Assembly (NCBI RefSeq): GCF_001545035.1
Contig: NZ_FCOJ02000050.1
Location: 1-54,833 of the forward strand
DNA: 54,833 nucleotides
Direction of reading: 5' to 3'
From: Caballeronia glebae
GTDB taxonomy: Bacteria > Pseudomonadota > Gammaproteobacteria > Burkholderiales > Burkholderiaceae
This document shows positions 1 through 7,701 of this stretch, one piece after another. A model generated the notes under the pieces. It saw nothing but the letters and a program-made list of their open reading frames with translations, was not told the origin of the DNA and searched no databases. The number at the start of each line of letters is the position of its first letter. Within the stretch, counting starts at the first letter, position 1. A program made the translations under genes and the position numbers.

Positions 1-36
1 CGTAAAAAACTAAACGAAACGGTATACACCCCATGA
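1..36 (+). CDS. 3' end of a Tle3-type phospholipase effector gene (partial)
   Basis: Only the last eleven codons and the TGA are in the window, ending in the residues TVYTP. The same ending recurs before the other two immunity genes, at 1258-1260 and 2230-2232, where more of the gene survives and resembles the C-terminal region (DUF3274) of T6SS lipase effectors of the Tle3 class. The stop overlaps the ATG of the following lipoprotein gene as ATGA, so the pair is translationally coupled as effector then immunity protein. Whether the gene outside the window is intact cannot be seen. Confidence 0.55.
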   Translation, partial: RKKLNETVYTP

Positions 37-764
37 AACGTTTGCCATTGATAGTGCTATCTTGTTTAACGATTCTGACAGCGTGTCGGCAACCACAGAT
101 GCCAGATACAGGGCGTTACACTTATAGCGACATGCCGTTGCCAAACACGAAGCCCGCGTTGATGATTTCCGAGAACTGGAAAAAATACAATACACCCCCT
201 CAGACAATTTACATAATTGATGACCATCGCTTCATTACGCTGGAAAGCTACGACAATTGTTCGGGCGAGACTTGGTACAACGACACGAAGAGCGGCGTGA
301 GGACGAGAGTCGGCCATACTTCGCCGAATGGATTTTTAGGAAAGCTGATAATTGATGATCAGACGGGGATGAATGTAGTCGTTCCAACGGTTACAACTGG
401 TTCGTGTGGGGATCGGGGGTGTATGAATTATGCCGCTTACTCGACAGACGGCGGGAAAACATTCGCGTGGATGCGTTACGACGAAAGCAATATAACTTTC
501 GATTCACAGAAAAACTCGAAAGACTATACGTTCTTGATAACATCTGATCGTTTGTATGTAGTTGAGGGGCGTGAAAGCCGCGCCTACGTTGCTTACTATC
601 CACTCGTTCCGGGAATTAATCTGGGTAAGCCGTATCCGCCGGGTATTAGAGGCGGCTCTTTTAATCTTTCCGCTGACCCTGAGCTCTTGACGAGTCACCG
701 CACTCCCTCCGGCCAAGACCACTACATCTGCGATACGTCGATCCTGCCAACAAACGGGGACTAG
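33..764 (+). CDS. Tli3-type T6SS immunity lipoprotein, copy 1
   Basis: A 243-residue predicted lipoprotein. A short basic and hydrophobic signal ends in the lipobox LTAC, with lipidation expected at Cys18, so the protein should sit in the periplasm facing the inner or outer membrane. That fits an immunity protein against a phospholipase delivered to the periplasm. The mature part has paired cysteines (SCGDRGC near residue 125) and a conserved C-terminal block (SGQDHYICD). It is closely similar to 2229-2966 and to the frameshifted gene at 1257-1986 over the first ~150 and last ~20 residues, while the stretch at ~155-220 is divergent. The start overlaps the stop of the effector tail. The family assignment (Tli3-like) rests on context and lipobox. 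Lower GC than the rest of the window suggests transfer. Confidence 0.75.
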   Translation: MKRLPLIVLSCLTILTACRQPQMPDTGRYTYSDMPLPNTKPALMISENWKKYNTPPQTIYIIDDHRFITLESYDNCSGETWYNDTKSGVRTRVGHTSPNGFLGKLIIDDQTGMNVVVPTVTTGSCGDRGCMNYAAYSTDGGKTFAWMRYDESNITFDSQKNSKDYTFLITSDRLYVVEGRESRAYVAYYPLVPGINLGKPYPPGIRGGSFNLSADPELLTSHRTPSGQDHYICDTSILPTNGD

Positions 765-795
765 GATGAATTTACCAAAAATTTGAACGGCACGA

Positions 796-844
796 GAGCA
801 GCGTATGGCCTCGGTGCTCTTGATTGCACGCAACCATATATAAA
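796..844 (+). repeat. Spacer repeat after immunity copy 1
   Basis: About 49 nt sharing a core (agcgtatgg-cctcgg and cgcaacc-tat) with the stretches after the other two immunity genes (2018-2066 and 2991-3039). In the third position this sequence leads into the PAAR gene, so the ancestral form is probably the immunity-PAAR intergenic region, copied along with each immunity gene. Confidence 0.6.
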
Positions 845-860
845 CTCTTTCTAAAAATAT

Positions 861-1260
861 TGGATCGGTTCAAGAAATGGAGAACCAAGTGAGGAACGCT
901 CCCTACACAACTGGACCGGTCATGCGAACAGAAAACCACGATGAAATGATTAAGCGGTTTGAGGAGTATCAGCGTATGCCGACCAACCATAGCACGCTGC
1001 CGCAACATCATGAGTTCATGAGCCGAGTAGCGGCGTGGGACTTGCCGATCGGTTTTTGCGACTCCTACAATCTGCCTCAATTTTGGCTGGGCCTCATTCG
1101 TGATGCGGACTGGACGCAGTTTACCGATGAGTATTTTGATGCGGGAGCGTTCCAGGTTCCGCCTGTTCCCAACGGAATCGATCCAGAGACGGTGACCGAT
1201 GAAATCGTGGCTGCGGAAAAAGAACGTCAAAAGCAAAACAAAACGGTATATACCCCATGA
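861..1260 (+). pseudogene. Truncated Tle3-type effector C-terminal fragment, tail 2
   Basis: An open frame of 127 codons (ATG 877 to TGA 1260) that reads as the C-terminal end of a Tle3-class lipase: an acidic helical stretch, the block GFCDSYNLPQFWLGL, and a tail ending TVYTP. Tle3 effectors are several hundred residues long, and the alpha/beta-hydrolase core with its catalytic serine is absent, so this is a 3' remnant and not a working toxin. The homology starts abruptly at a ggatcggttca sequence that also marks the junction of the third tail (near 2088). Its stop overlaps the start of the next immunity gene, as in the first unit. A short translated product may still couple translation into that gene. 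Confidence 0.6.
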
Positions 1261-1986
1261 GACGTTTACCATTGATGGTGCTATTTTTTTTTAACGATTC
1301 TGACAGCGTGTCAGCAAACGCAGGTGTCAAGCCCAGGACGTTACACGTATAGCGATGCGCCGTTGCCAAACGCGAAGCCCGCGTTGATGATTTCCGAGAA
1401 CTGGAAAAAATACAATATACCCCCTCAGATAATTTACAAAATTGATGACCATCGCTTCATTACACTGGAAAGCTACGACAATTGTTTGGGCGAGACTTGG
1501 TACAACGACACGAAGAGCGGCGTGAGGACGAGAATCGGTCATACGTGGCCGAATGGTTTCTTAGGAAAGCTGATAATTGACGACAAGACCGGAATGAATG
1601 TTGTTGTTCCAACGGTTACAAGTGGTTCGTGCGGGGATCGGGGGTGCACAAATTACGCAGCGTATTCAACGGATGGGGGCCGAACGTTTAAATGGTTTCG
1701 GTATGACGTCTATGACCATACCACTAACTCTATGAACAGCTCTAAACGCTACGTGTTTGCTGTCACGAATGACTCGCTATTTGTCACTTATTCAGCCGGG
1801 AAATATGGGCCAACGGTGACCGATAGATATCCGTTAGATGATGATCTTTCAAATAAAAGCATGAACACGATTCCTGGCGGTAAACGTCTCAATTACGACA
1901 GCGGCATACCGTCAGGCCTGCATACTCCCTCCGGTCAAGATCATTACATTTGCGATGCATCGATCCTGCCAACGAACGGCGACTAG
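1257..1986 (+). pseudogene. Tli3-type immunity lipoprotein, copy 2, frameshifted in the signal peptide
   Basis: The start at 1257 matches the other copies, but a run of nine T (1284-1292), where copies 1 and 3 have an eight-base TCTTGTTT, throws the frame off within the signal peptide. Removing one T restores an ideal signal (MVLFFLTILTAC) fused to the rest of the protein. The body stays open from a GTG at 1324 to the stop at 1986 (220 codons) without a signal peptide. The remainder is undamaged: the SCGDRGC pair and C-terminal SGQDHYICD block are kept, while the region at ~150-215 differs strongly from both sisters. So this is either a very recent pseudogene or a gene switched or slipped at the T tract. 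Confidence 0.7.
1284..1292 (+). repeat. T9 homopolymer in the signal-peptide region of copy 2
   Basis: Nine consecutive T within codons 10-12 of the copy 2 reading frame. Eight T would give a continuous lipoprotein frame, nine do not. Tracts of this length are prone to slippage by DNA or RNA polymerase. Confidence 0.85.
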
Positions 1987-2017
1987 GACGAACTAACTAA
2001 GAATATGAACTGTATGA

Positions 2018-2066
2018 TCGCAGCGTATGGCCTCGGTGTTCTTGACTGAACGCAACCATATGTAAG
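2018..2066 (+). repeat. Spacer repeat after immunity copy 2
   Basis: Second copy of the sequence described at 796-844. After it, the similarity to the third copy continues for some bases (cactcca), then switches to the effector-tail sequence at a ggatcggttca junction near 2088. Confidence 0.6.
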
Positions 2067-2087
2067 CCGCACTCCAAGAGTCTGGGA

Positions 2088-2232
2088 TCGGTTCATCAAC
2101 TGGAAAAGCAATTGAGGAGCGTTCCAGGTTCCGCCTGTTCCGAGCGGAATCGATCCAGAGATGGTGACGGATGAAATCGTGGCTGCGGAAAAAGAACGTA
2201 AAAAACTAAACAAAACGGTATACACCCCATGA
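2088..2232 (+). pseudogene. Short Tle3-type effector tail remnant, tail 3
   Basis: Starts with the same ggatcggttca junction as the second tail, but an internal segment of about 250 nt, present there at roughly 897-1145, is missing. The deletion is consistent with recombination between the similar sequences gaggaacgctcc and gggagcgttcc. Only 38 codons of the original frame remain (2116-2229, beginning GAFQVPPVP and ending TVYTP), followed by a TGA that overlaps the ATG of immunity copy 3. No functional product is expected. Confidence 0.6.
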
Positions 2233-2966
2233 AACGTTTGCCATTGATAGTGCTATCTTGTTTAACGATTCTGACAGCGTGTCAGCAAACAAGGATGCCA
2301 GATACAGGGCGTTACACGTATAGCGACATGCCGTTGCCAGACGCGAAGCCCGCATTGATGATTTCCGAGAACTGGAAAAAATACAATACACCCCCTCAGG
2401 TAATTTACAAAATTGATGGCCATCGCTTCATTACACTGGAAAGCTACGACAATTGTTCGGGCGAGACTTGGTACAACGACACGAAGAGCGGCGTGAGGAC
2501 GAGAGTCGGTCATACCTCGCCAAATGGTTTTTTAGGAAAGCTGATAATTGATGATCAGACGGGGATGAATGTTGCTGTTCCAACAGTTACAACTGGTTCG
2601 TGTGGCGATCGAGGATGTAGGGACTACGTGGCCTATTCGACTGATGGCGGAAAAACCTTCAATTGGATGCAATACGACCGTAATAGCATTTCTTACGATC
2701 CAGTTAGAAGTTCGCGGCGTTATCAATTCGTTGTTTTGAAAGATCGCATGTATGTCATTCAACGCGATCAGGAAGGGCAAGATGGGCATGCAATACAGTA
2801 TCCTTTAGTTAAGGGAGTCGACCTCAATCGACCATATCCAGAAGGAATAGAAGGTGATGCCTTTCGCATGTCGATAAGACCTGGCGTTCTTTCTGGTGTT
2901 CGCACTCCGTCCGGCCAAGACCACTACATCTGCGATACATCGATCCTGCCAACGAGCGGAGATTAG
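2229..2966 (+). CDS. Tli3-type T6SS immunity lipoprotein, copy 3
   Basis: A 245-residue predicted lipoprotein with signal peptide and lipobox LTAC (Cys18), the SCGDRGC pair near residue 125 and the C-terminal SGQDHYICD block. The first ~150 residues are almost the same as copy 1, the segment ~155-222 has diverged, and the ends converge again. This is the copy nearest the PAAR gene and probably marks the ancestral order effector, immunity, PAAR. It is expected to protect the periplasmic face of the membrane against a cognate Tle3-class phospholipase. The ATG overlaps the effector-tail stop (ATGA). Confidence 0.75.
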   Translation: MKRLPLIVLSCLTILTACQQTRMPDTGRYTYSDMPLPDAKPALMISENWKKYNTPPQVIYKIDGHRFITLESYDNCSGETWYNDTKSGVRTRVGHTSPNGFLGKLIIDDQTGMNVAVPTVTTGSCGDRGCRDYVAYSTDGGKTFNWMQYDRNSISYDPVRSSRRYQFVVLKDRMYVIQRDQEGQDGHAIQYPLVKGVDLNRPYPEGIEGDAFRMSIRPGVLSGVRTPSGQDHYICDTSILPTSGD

Positions 2967-2990
2967 GAAGAACCGACGCGAACCGTAAGA

Positions 2991-3039
2991 GAGCAGCGTA
3001 TGTCCTCGGGGATCTCGGTGGAACGCAACCTGTGTATAA
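2991..3039 (+). repeat. Spacer repeat after immunity copy 3
   Basis: Third copy of the sequence at 796-844, here in what is probably its original place between the last immunity gene and PAAR. It is followed by the PAAR ribosome binding site gaaaggag at ~3051-3058. Confidence 0.55.
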
Positions 3040-3068
3040 GTCCACTCCACGAAAGGAGTCCAAAAATC

Positions 3069-3329
3069 ATGACAAAGCCCGTTTCTTTAGGTGATGCCAC
3101 TACGCATGGCGGCAAGGTCATTACCGCGTCGTCCAGCTACTTCCTTGAAAGCCGGCGCAAGGTCGCGCTAATTGACGATATGGTGTCGTGCCCTGAACAT
3201 GGCGACAACCCGATCATCGAATCTGCAGAGGGCTATAGCGAGCATGGCCGCAAGTGGGCTGTACATATGTGCCGCACGCGCTGCGGCAGTCAGGTGATCG
3301 CCAGCGGCAAGGGTGTGAGTATCAAATGA
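3069..3329 (+). CDS. PAAR-domain T6SS spike-tip protein
   Basis: An 86-residue single-domain PAAR protein that should form the sharp cone on top of a VgrG trimer and carry or recruit effectors. It shows the usual PAAR layout: an N-terminal GD-TTHGG turn, a central CPEHGDN segment, and a C-terminal CRTRCGSQVIA strand pair, whose Cys/His residues can bind the tip metal ion. The ATG at 3069 is chosen because gaaaggag lies just upstream. An upstream in-frame ATG at 3000 lies within the repeat spacer and has no site. The stop overlaps the start of the next gene (ATGA). There is no C-terminal toxin extension, so the cargo is probably the separate Tle3-type lipase. Confidence 0.85.
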   Translation: MTKPVSLGDATTHGGKVITASSSYFLESRRKVALIDDMVSCPEHGDNPIIESAEGYSEHGRKWAVHMCRTRCGSQVIASGKGVSIK

Positions 3330-4723
3330 ACATGACCTGGCGAGCGCCGATTATCCCGGAGCAGGAGGCAGCAAAGGCACCCTCCGTCTGGGTCTATGTC
3401 CTGTTGTACGTGCTGGTGGAACTTATTGCGGTTGTCGTGACAGTCTGGCTGTGGCCCAAAGGTCAGTCGACGATGTCGGCTGACTTCTTGCTCGAAATAC
3501 TTGTAGCGCCTTCGTTGCTTTGGCTGGCGCTGTGCTGCATGTACTACAACCGAACATTTGAGGACTGGCAGCATAAAACTCAGTGGTGGAACTTGCTTTG
3601 CAGAAGCCGATTTGCTGATTGGCAGCACTGGACGCGCTCGCATCTCGTTCTGCTCGACAGCACCGTTCTGACACCGGAAAACGACCTTGCCGAGCGCATG
3701 CTCGGTCTGGCACCCTCCGAGCCTGCTAATCCGGACAAAGCCTTGCAGCTCGCAGAGTTCGGCAACTCGAGGAGTAGGAGCAGGCAGGAGCAAGTGATCG
3801 AGGCTCTAGTGATGCCACTTACCGATTCGATTAGGCGTGTCGCAAAAGAGGGGAAGTTCGACATCGTATTGCATGCGGTCAGGCGTGAGGAGAAGCTGTT
3901 TCTGGAGCGATCCTGGCGCAAGCTTGAGCTGCCCAGCGCATCGAACATTGCGTGGCTGCCATTTGACGACGAGCTGCCGCTGAACGACGCGTGGTTTTCG
4001 GGCCAGCCCCTGCCGGACTACCGACTGGTAATCGCCTTCCAGTTGCATCAGGGCGAGGACGCGCCAGCTTTCTCGGAAGCGGCGGTCGCTATGCTCTTCA
4101 CGCGACCGGCGGTCCTCGCGCGCAGCAAGAGCCTCAAAGCCCGCGCCTGCATCATGCGGCCAATCTTCGCAGAGCCGGATACGGCGGGAGCGGCGATGGC
4201 GAGCTTGCTGCGCGCGGAACAGGCGCCGCAAAAGAAAATCCGCAACCTGTGGTTCAGTCGCTTGAATAGCTTGGCGAAGAATTCCACGGTCGCTGCGGCA
4301 CGCGATGCGGAACTTGACGTGCGCGAGCAGGATCTGGACCGGGCAATCGGCCAGCCTGGGCCGATCACCGGCTGGCTGATTCAAGCGTTGGCAGCGGAGA
4401 TGGTTCAGCACGGACAGGGTGCGCAACTCGTCGCCACGCCACAGCGCGGCGGCGTGGCGTTGAATTTGGTGAGCGTCGCGCCACCACCTGTGCCATATCC
4501 GAAGGATGAGGACGTGCCGCTGCTGTCCGTCGTCTGGGCGTTGGGAATGTTGTTTCTCTCCGGTTTTGTGTTGTGCCTGCGCAAGATCGCGCCGAGCGTG
4601 ATGAGCGTCGACTTCACGATCTGGCTGTGTATCGGATTTATGGTGCTCATTCTGTGTCAGGCCGGGCTGGCGTTCTTCGACCGCGAGCACGACACACGGA
4701 CATTCCATGAGACGTTTTATTGA
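3326..4723 (+). CDS. Unrecognised membrane protein coupled to PAAR
   Basis: A 465-residue protein with two hydrophobic helices near the N-terminus (about residues 23-45 and 53-75), a soluble central region of ~300 residues, and two more helices near the C-terminus (about 395-420 and 430-455), ending in a short charged tail. The ATG overlaps the PAAR stop, so it belongs to the same transcript. I do not recognise the family. By position it could be a loading or adaptor factor for the PAAR/lipase pair, as accessory genes commonly sit next to Tle3-class lipases, or a further immunity protein. No toxin-like catalytic motif is apparent. Confidence 0.6.
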   Translation: MNMTWRAPIIPEQEAAKAPSVWVYVLLYVLVELIAVVVTVWLWPKGQSTMSADFLLEILVAPSLLWLALCCMYYNRTFEDWQHKTQWWNLLCRSRFADWQHWTRSHLVLLDSTVLTPENDLAERMLGLAPSEPANPDKALQLAEFGNSRSRSRQEQVIEALVMPLTDSIRRVAKEGKFDIVLHAVRREEKLFLERSWRKLELPSASNIAWLPFDDELPLNDAWFSGQPLPDYRLVIAFQLHQGEDAPAFSEAAVAMLFTRPAVLARSKSLKARACIMRPIFAEPDTAGAAMASLLRAEQAPQKKIRNLWFSRLNSLAKNSTVAAARDAELDVREQDLDRAIGQPGPITGWLIQALAAEMVQHGQGAQLVATPQRGGVALNLVSVAPPPVPYPKDEDVPLLSVVWALGMLFLSGFVLCLRKIAPSVMSVDFTIWLCIGFMVLILCQAGLAFFDREHDTRTFHETFY

Positions 4724-4827
4724 TGAATTGCCTTTCGGGCCGCGGGCGCTTGCGCTTCATGGCCGCTAAGGTCGCCGTAGACGCGGCTTTCGTTGTGCCC
4801 AAAATAAGAGCAGGCAGAGGAAGGTAA

Positions 4828-5143
4828 GTGGAAGATCTAATTCGGGGCCGGTGGCTGTCCGTCACCGCGATACTCGCCATCGTGGTGGCGGGCTTTGGCA
4901 GCGAGGGCGTCGCTATCGTGCTGTCCGAGGAAGGCGGCGGTCGGAGGAAAGCATCACTGACGATCCCGATCTGGTTACGCTGCCGGAACTCTCGGGTTGA
5001 TCGTGATCGTGTTCGAGGCGATGCCTGCGCTCACGGCCAGCCACGGCGGCGAGTGTTTGTCTGTATCGAAGATTAAGCGTAACTATGGACCAAAGAACCG
5101 TTTCACTGCAGGAGCCGTCATCGTTATTAAAGCTGTTGCATGA
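4828..5143 (+). pseudogene. Possible decayed membrane-protein gene
   Basis: Covers most of the 361-nt gap between 4723 and 5085. From 4828 one frame begins with a hydrophobic helix (AILAIVVAGFGSEGVAIV), then loses protein-like character around 4945-4985. Another frame then gives GTLGLIVIVFEAMPAL and continues protein-like to a TGA at 5141-5143, inside the start of the next gene. Together they look like one small membrane protein broken by a frameshift. The family is not recognised and the reading may be chance. Confidence 0.25.
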
Positions 5144-6116
5144 GTATGCGGCTGCGCTCGGCTGGAAGTGTCGTTCGAGCGATTGGAAGAGCTTCAGTGC
5201 GCGCTATGAATTCGAATGCCAAAACGGTCATCGTCTGTATCGTGCGGCGAAACAGATCATACAGACACACAGCGTTCCCCAATGCGCCGAGTGCGAAGCC
5301 GAACAGGTAAAGGCGCGTTGCCTTTCCCTTGTTGCGCAGCGTGGAGGCGTCTTGCTGGGCACATTCACCGGATTGCGCGATCGCTATCGCTTGCGGTGTG
5401 CCAAGGGACACGAATGGGAAACGCTGGGGCGCAATATCTACGCCGGACGTTGGTGCCACCGATGCGGGCGTGGCAGGCCCACGCTAGTCAAAAGCGATGG
5501 ACTCGAAGAACTGCAAGCGACTGCCGCAGCAAAAGGCGGGCGATGTCTCTCCGACCGATATGAAGGGAGAAACGCCCGATATTCCTTCGAGTGCGGGCAG
5601 GGGCACCACTGGGAGGCCAAGGGCGGAGATGTCGCCGCAGGTAGTTGGTGTCTTCGATGTGCGCAACTTGCGTTAGGACGTCGAGCCGCCGAAGCTCTGC
5701 TCCATCAGGATGGCTTGGAACGCTTGCACGAGGCTGCAAGATTGCATCAAGGCGAGTGCCTGGCCACGGTCTACACGGGTTCGAAGGATCGCTATGCGTT
5801 TCGTTGCGCCCGAGGTCACGAATGGACGCAGGCGGCCCGGCACATATGGCAAGGCGTGTGGTGTAAGCGCTGCTATGTTTTCGAGCGACGTATCTCTATC
5901 GAACAAATGCAAGCGATCGCGGCCGAGCGCGGTGGAGCGTGTCTTTCGACGGATGTGATCCACGGCAGAACCAAACTCGAATGGAAGTGTCGTTTAGGGC
6001 ACGTATGGCTGGCCATACCGGACAACATCAAGAAGGGAAGCTGGTGCCCGAACTGCGCCATCCTCGATCGCACGAAGAACCGGTCCAAGCGCAAGCGTTA
6101 CGACGTCGATGGCTGA
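5085..6116 (+). CDS. Protein of five tandem zinc-ribbon repeats (DUF4379-like)
   Basis: A 343-residue protein built from five units of ~60-65 residues. Each unit has the pattern Y-x-F/L-x-C-x3-H-x-W followed ~15-20 residues later by W-C-x2-C, for example CAKGHEW with WCHRC, CGQGHHW with WCLRC, CARGHEW with WCKRC, and CRLGHVW with WCPNC. The first unit is degenerate (CQNGHRL and CAEC). These resemble probable zinc-ribbon/treble-clef domains of the DUF4379 type, often found in DNA-associated or phage-linked proteins. Each unit also carries a G-G-x-C/L-L segment. The C-terminus is basic (KNRSKRKR), consistent with nucleic-acid binding. No catalytic domain is attached. Its place between the T6SS island and core genes suggests accessory DNA; the role is unknown. 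Confidence 0.7.
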   Translation: MDQRTVSLQEPSSLLKLLHEYAAALGWKCRSSDWKSFSARYEFECQNGHRLYRAAKQIIQTHSVPQCAECEAEQVKARCLSLVAQRGGVLLGTFTGLRDRYRLRCAKGHEWETLGRNIYAGRWCHRCGRGRPTLVKSDGLEELQATAAAKGGRCLSDRYEGRNARYSFECGQGHHWEAKGGDVAAGSWCLRCAQLALGRRAAEALLHQDGLERLHEAARLHQGECLATVYTGSKDRYAFRCARGHEWTQAARHIWQGVWCKRCYVFERRISIEQMQAIAAERGGACLSTDVIHGRTKLEWKCRLGHVWLAIPDNIKKGSWCPNCAILDRTKNRSKRKRYDVDG

Positions 6117-6237
6117 GCGCGGCGTGGACTCGCACGAGTCATTGCCTTGGTATCGGTGGTCAGGGCTGGACTAGTTCAATCCGCCGCAGCAAAACAAAGC
6201 CTTTCACGTTCGTCTTTAGAACCGCCTCCCAATCCCC

Positions 6238-7701
6238 CTACTTCCCCTTCGCATTCTGCGCGATGGCTTCGTCGGTTTCCCAGCCGCCACCAAGCGCGCG
6301 AAAGAGGTTGACCTGATCGGTCGCCACCTGAGCTTCGGCGGCCGCGACCTGCGCCGCGACGCTCGTAAGCGTGCGCGTCGCATCGAGATCGTTGAGGAAC
6401 GACTCGCGTCCCCCGCGATACAAGCGGTTCGTTTCATCGGCGGATTGGATCGCCGATTGATACGCGGTGCGCAATGCGTCGGCGCGCGTGGTGTCGGACG
6501 CATACGTCGCGAGGCTGCTTTGCGTTTCCTGCAGCGCCTTCAGCACCACGCCGTCGAAACGCGCGAGCGCGCCGCTCGTCGATGCCTCCGCCTGATGAAC
6601 GCGCGCTCGCTGACCGTTGATCGGAAAGCTCCAGCTAATGAGCGGCCCGAACGCCCAGCGATTCGTGTTCGCGCCGAACAGATCCTCCGCGATGCCGACC
6701 GATCCCGCCGATGCGCCGATACTCACCGACGGATACAGCGCCGCCGTCGCAACACCGATGCGCGCCGTCGATGACGCGAGTTGCCGTTCGGCCTGACGCA
6801 CGTCGGGACGGCGTTTCAGCAAGGCCGCGCCATCGCCGACGGGAATCGGCGCGCGCAGCTTCGGCAGCTTCCGGCAGGCGAGGGCGGCTTTGGGCAAGTC
6901 GGACGGCGCGCGCGCGAGCAGCATCGCGAGCCGATACTGCGCGACGCGGCGGCGCGCGACGAAGCGCGGAATGTCGGCGGCGAGCGTATCGGCCTGCGTC
7001 TGTCCGCGCGTGACTTCCGACTGATTGCCACGGCCCGCATCGCGCAGACGTTGCGTGAGCTTCACGCGCTCCTTCTGCAAGTTGAGCGACTTCTGCGCGA
7101 TGTCCAGTTCTTCGGCCGCCGAGCACGATTCGACATACGCGTGCACGACATCCGCGACCACCGTGATGCGCGCGAGATCCTGCGCGGCCTCGACGGCTTC
7201 ATCGTCCGCGTTCGCCGCTTCGACGCCGCGCCTGAGCTTGCCGAACAGATCGAGCTCATAGGAAATGGAAAGATCGAGCGCGCCCTCGTTGACGACGGGA
7301 AGCTTCTCCGTCAACAGATATTGCTCCGCCGATTCCTGCGCGCGCTGAAACGCGGCCGATGTCTTGCCGGAGAATCCGCCTTGCTGATTCGCGTATTCGA
7401 CTTCGGCGCGCGAACGCGCGAGATTCGCGGCGGCGATGCGCAAATCCGTGTTCGACGCGAGCGCCTGCGTGACCAGTTGATCGACGACGGGATCGTCATA
7501 GAGACGCCACCACTTGGCGGGCACTTCGCCCTGCGTGACGGGCGCGCGATCCGCGCCGTCGATGGCGCCGTTCGCGTAGGGCGCGTTGACCGCGGCGTGT
7601 CCGGGAAGCGTGTAGTCCGGTCCGACGGTCGTGCAGCCGAACAGCGCAAAGGCCGAGGAAGCCGCGATAGCGATCGCTTTCATGATGCGCACGCCGTTCA
7701 T
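6238..7701 (-). CDS. NodT-family outer membrane efflux lipoprotein
   Basis: A 487-residue outer-membrane channel of the TolC/NodT class, the exit duct of a tripartite pump. It has a signal peptide with lipobox LFGC followed by TTVGPDY, the usual start of this family, and two OEP repeats rich in long alpha-helical coiled coil (roughly residues 75-260 and 280-470). It is the last gene of the minus-strand pump operon. Its ATG at 7701 overlaps the TGA of the HlyD-type gene (ATGA); a second Met six codons on (7683) is the alternative start and leaves a cleaner signal peptide. Confidence 0.92.
   Translation of the reverse strand: MNGVRIMKAIAIAASSAFALFGCTTVGPDYTLPGHAAVNAPYANGAIDGADRAPVTQGEVPAKWWRLYDDPVVDQLVTQALASNTDLRIAAANLARSRAEVEYANQQGGFSGKTSAAFQRAQESAEQYLLTEKLPVVNEGALDLSISYELDLFGKLRRGVEAANADDEAVEAAQDLARITVVADVVHAYVESCSAAEELDIAQKSLNLQKERVKLTQRLRDAGRGNQSEVTRGQTQADTLAADIPRFVARRRVAQYRLAMLLARAPSDLPKAALACRKLPKLRAPIPVGDGAALLKRRPDVRQAERQLASSTARIGVATAALYPSVSIGASAGSVGIAEDLFGANTNRWAFGPLISWSFPINGQRARVHQAEASTSGALARFDGVVLKALQETQSSLATYASDTTRADALRTAYQSAIQSADETNRLYRGGRESFLNDLDATRTLTSVAAQVAAAEAQVATDQVNLFRALGGGWETDEAIAQNAKGK

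Noticed and set aside
3000..3068. Earlier in-frame start for the PAAR gene
   Set aside because: It lies in the repeat spacer and lacks a Shine-Dalgarno sequence; the start at 3069 has a strong one.
4707..4825. Two tiny frames after the PAAR-linked membrane protein (ATG 4707 and ATG 4723)
   Set aside because: Twenty and thirty-four codons, no ribosome binding site, no motif; probably part of the decayed stretch.
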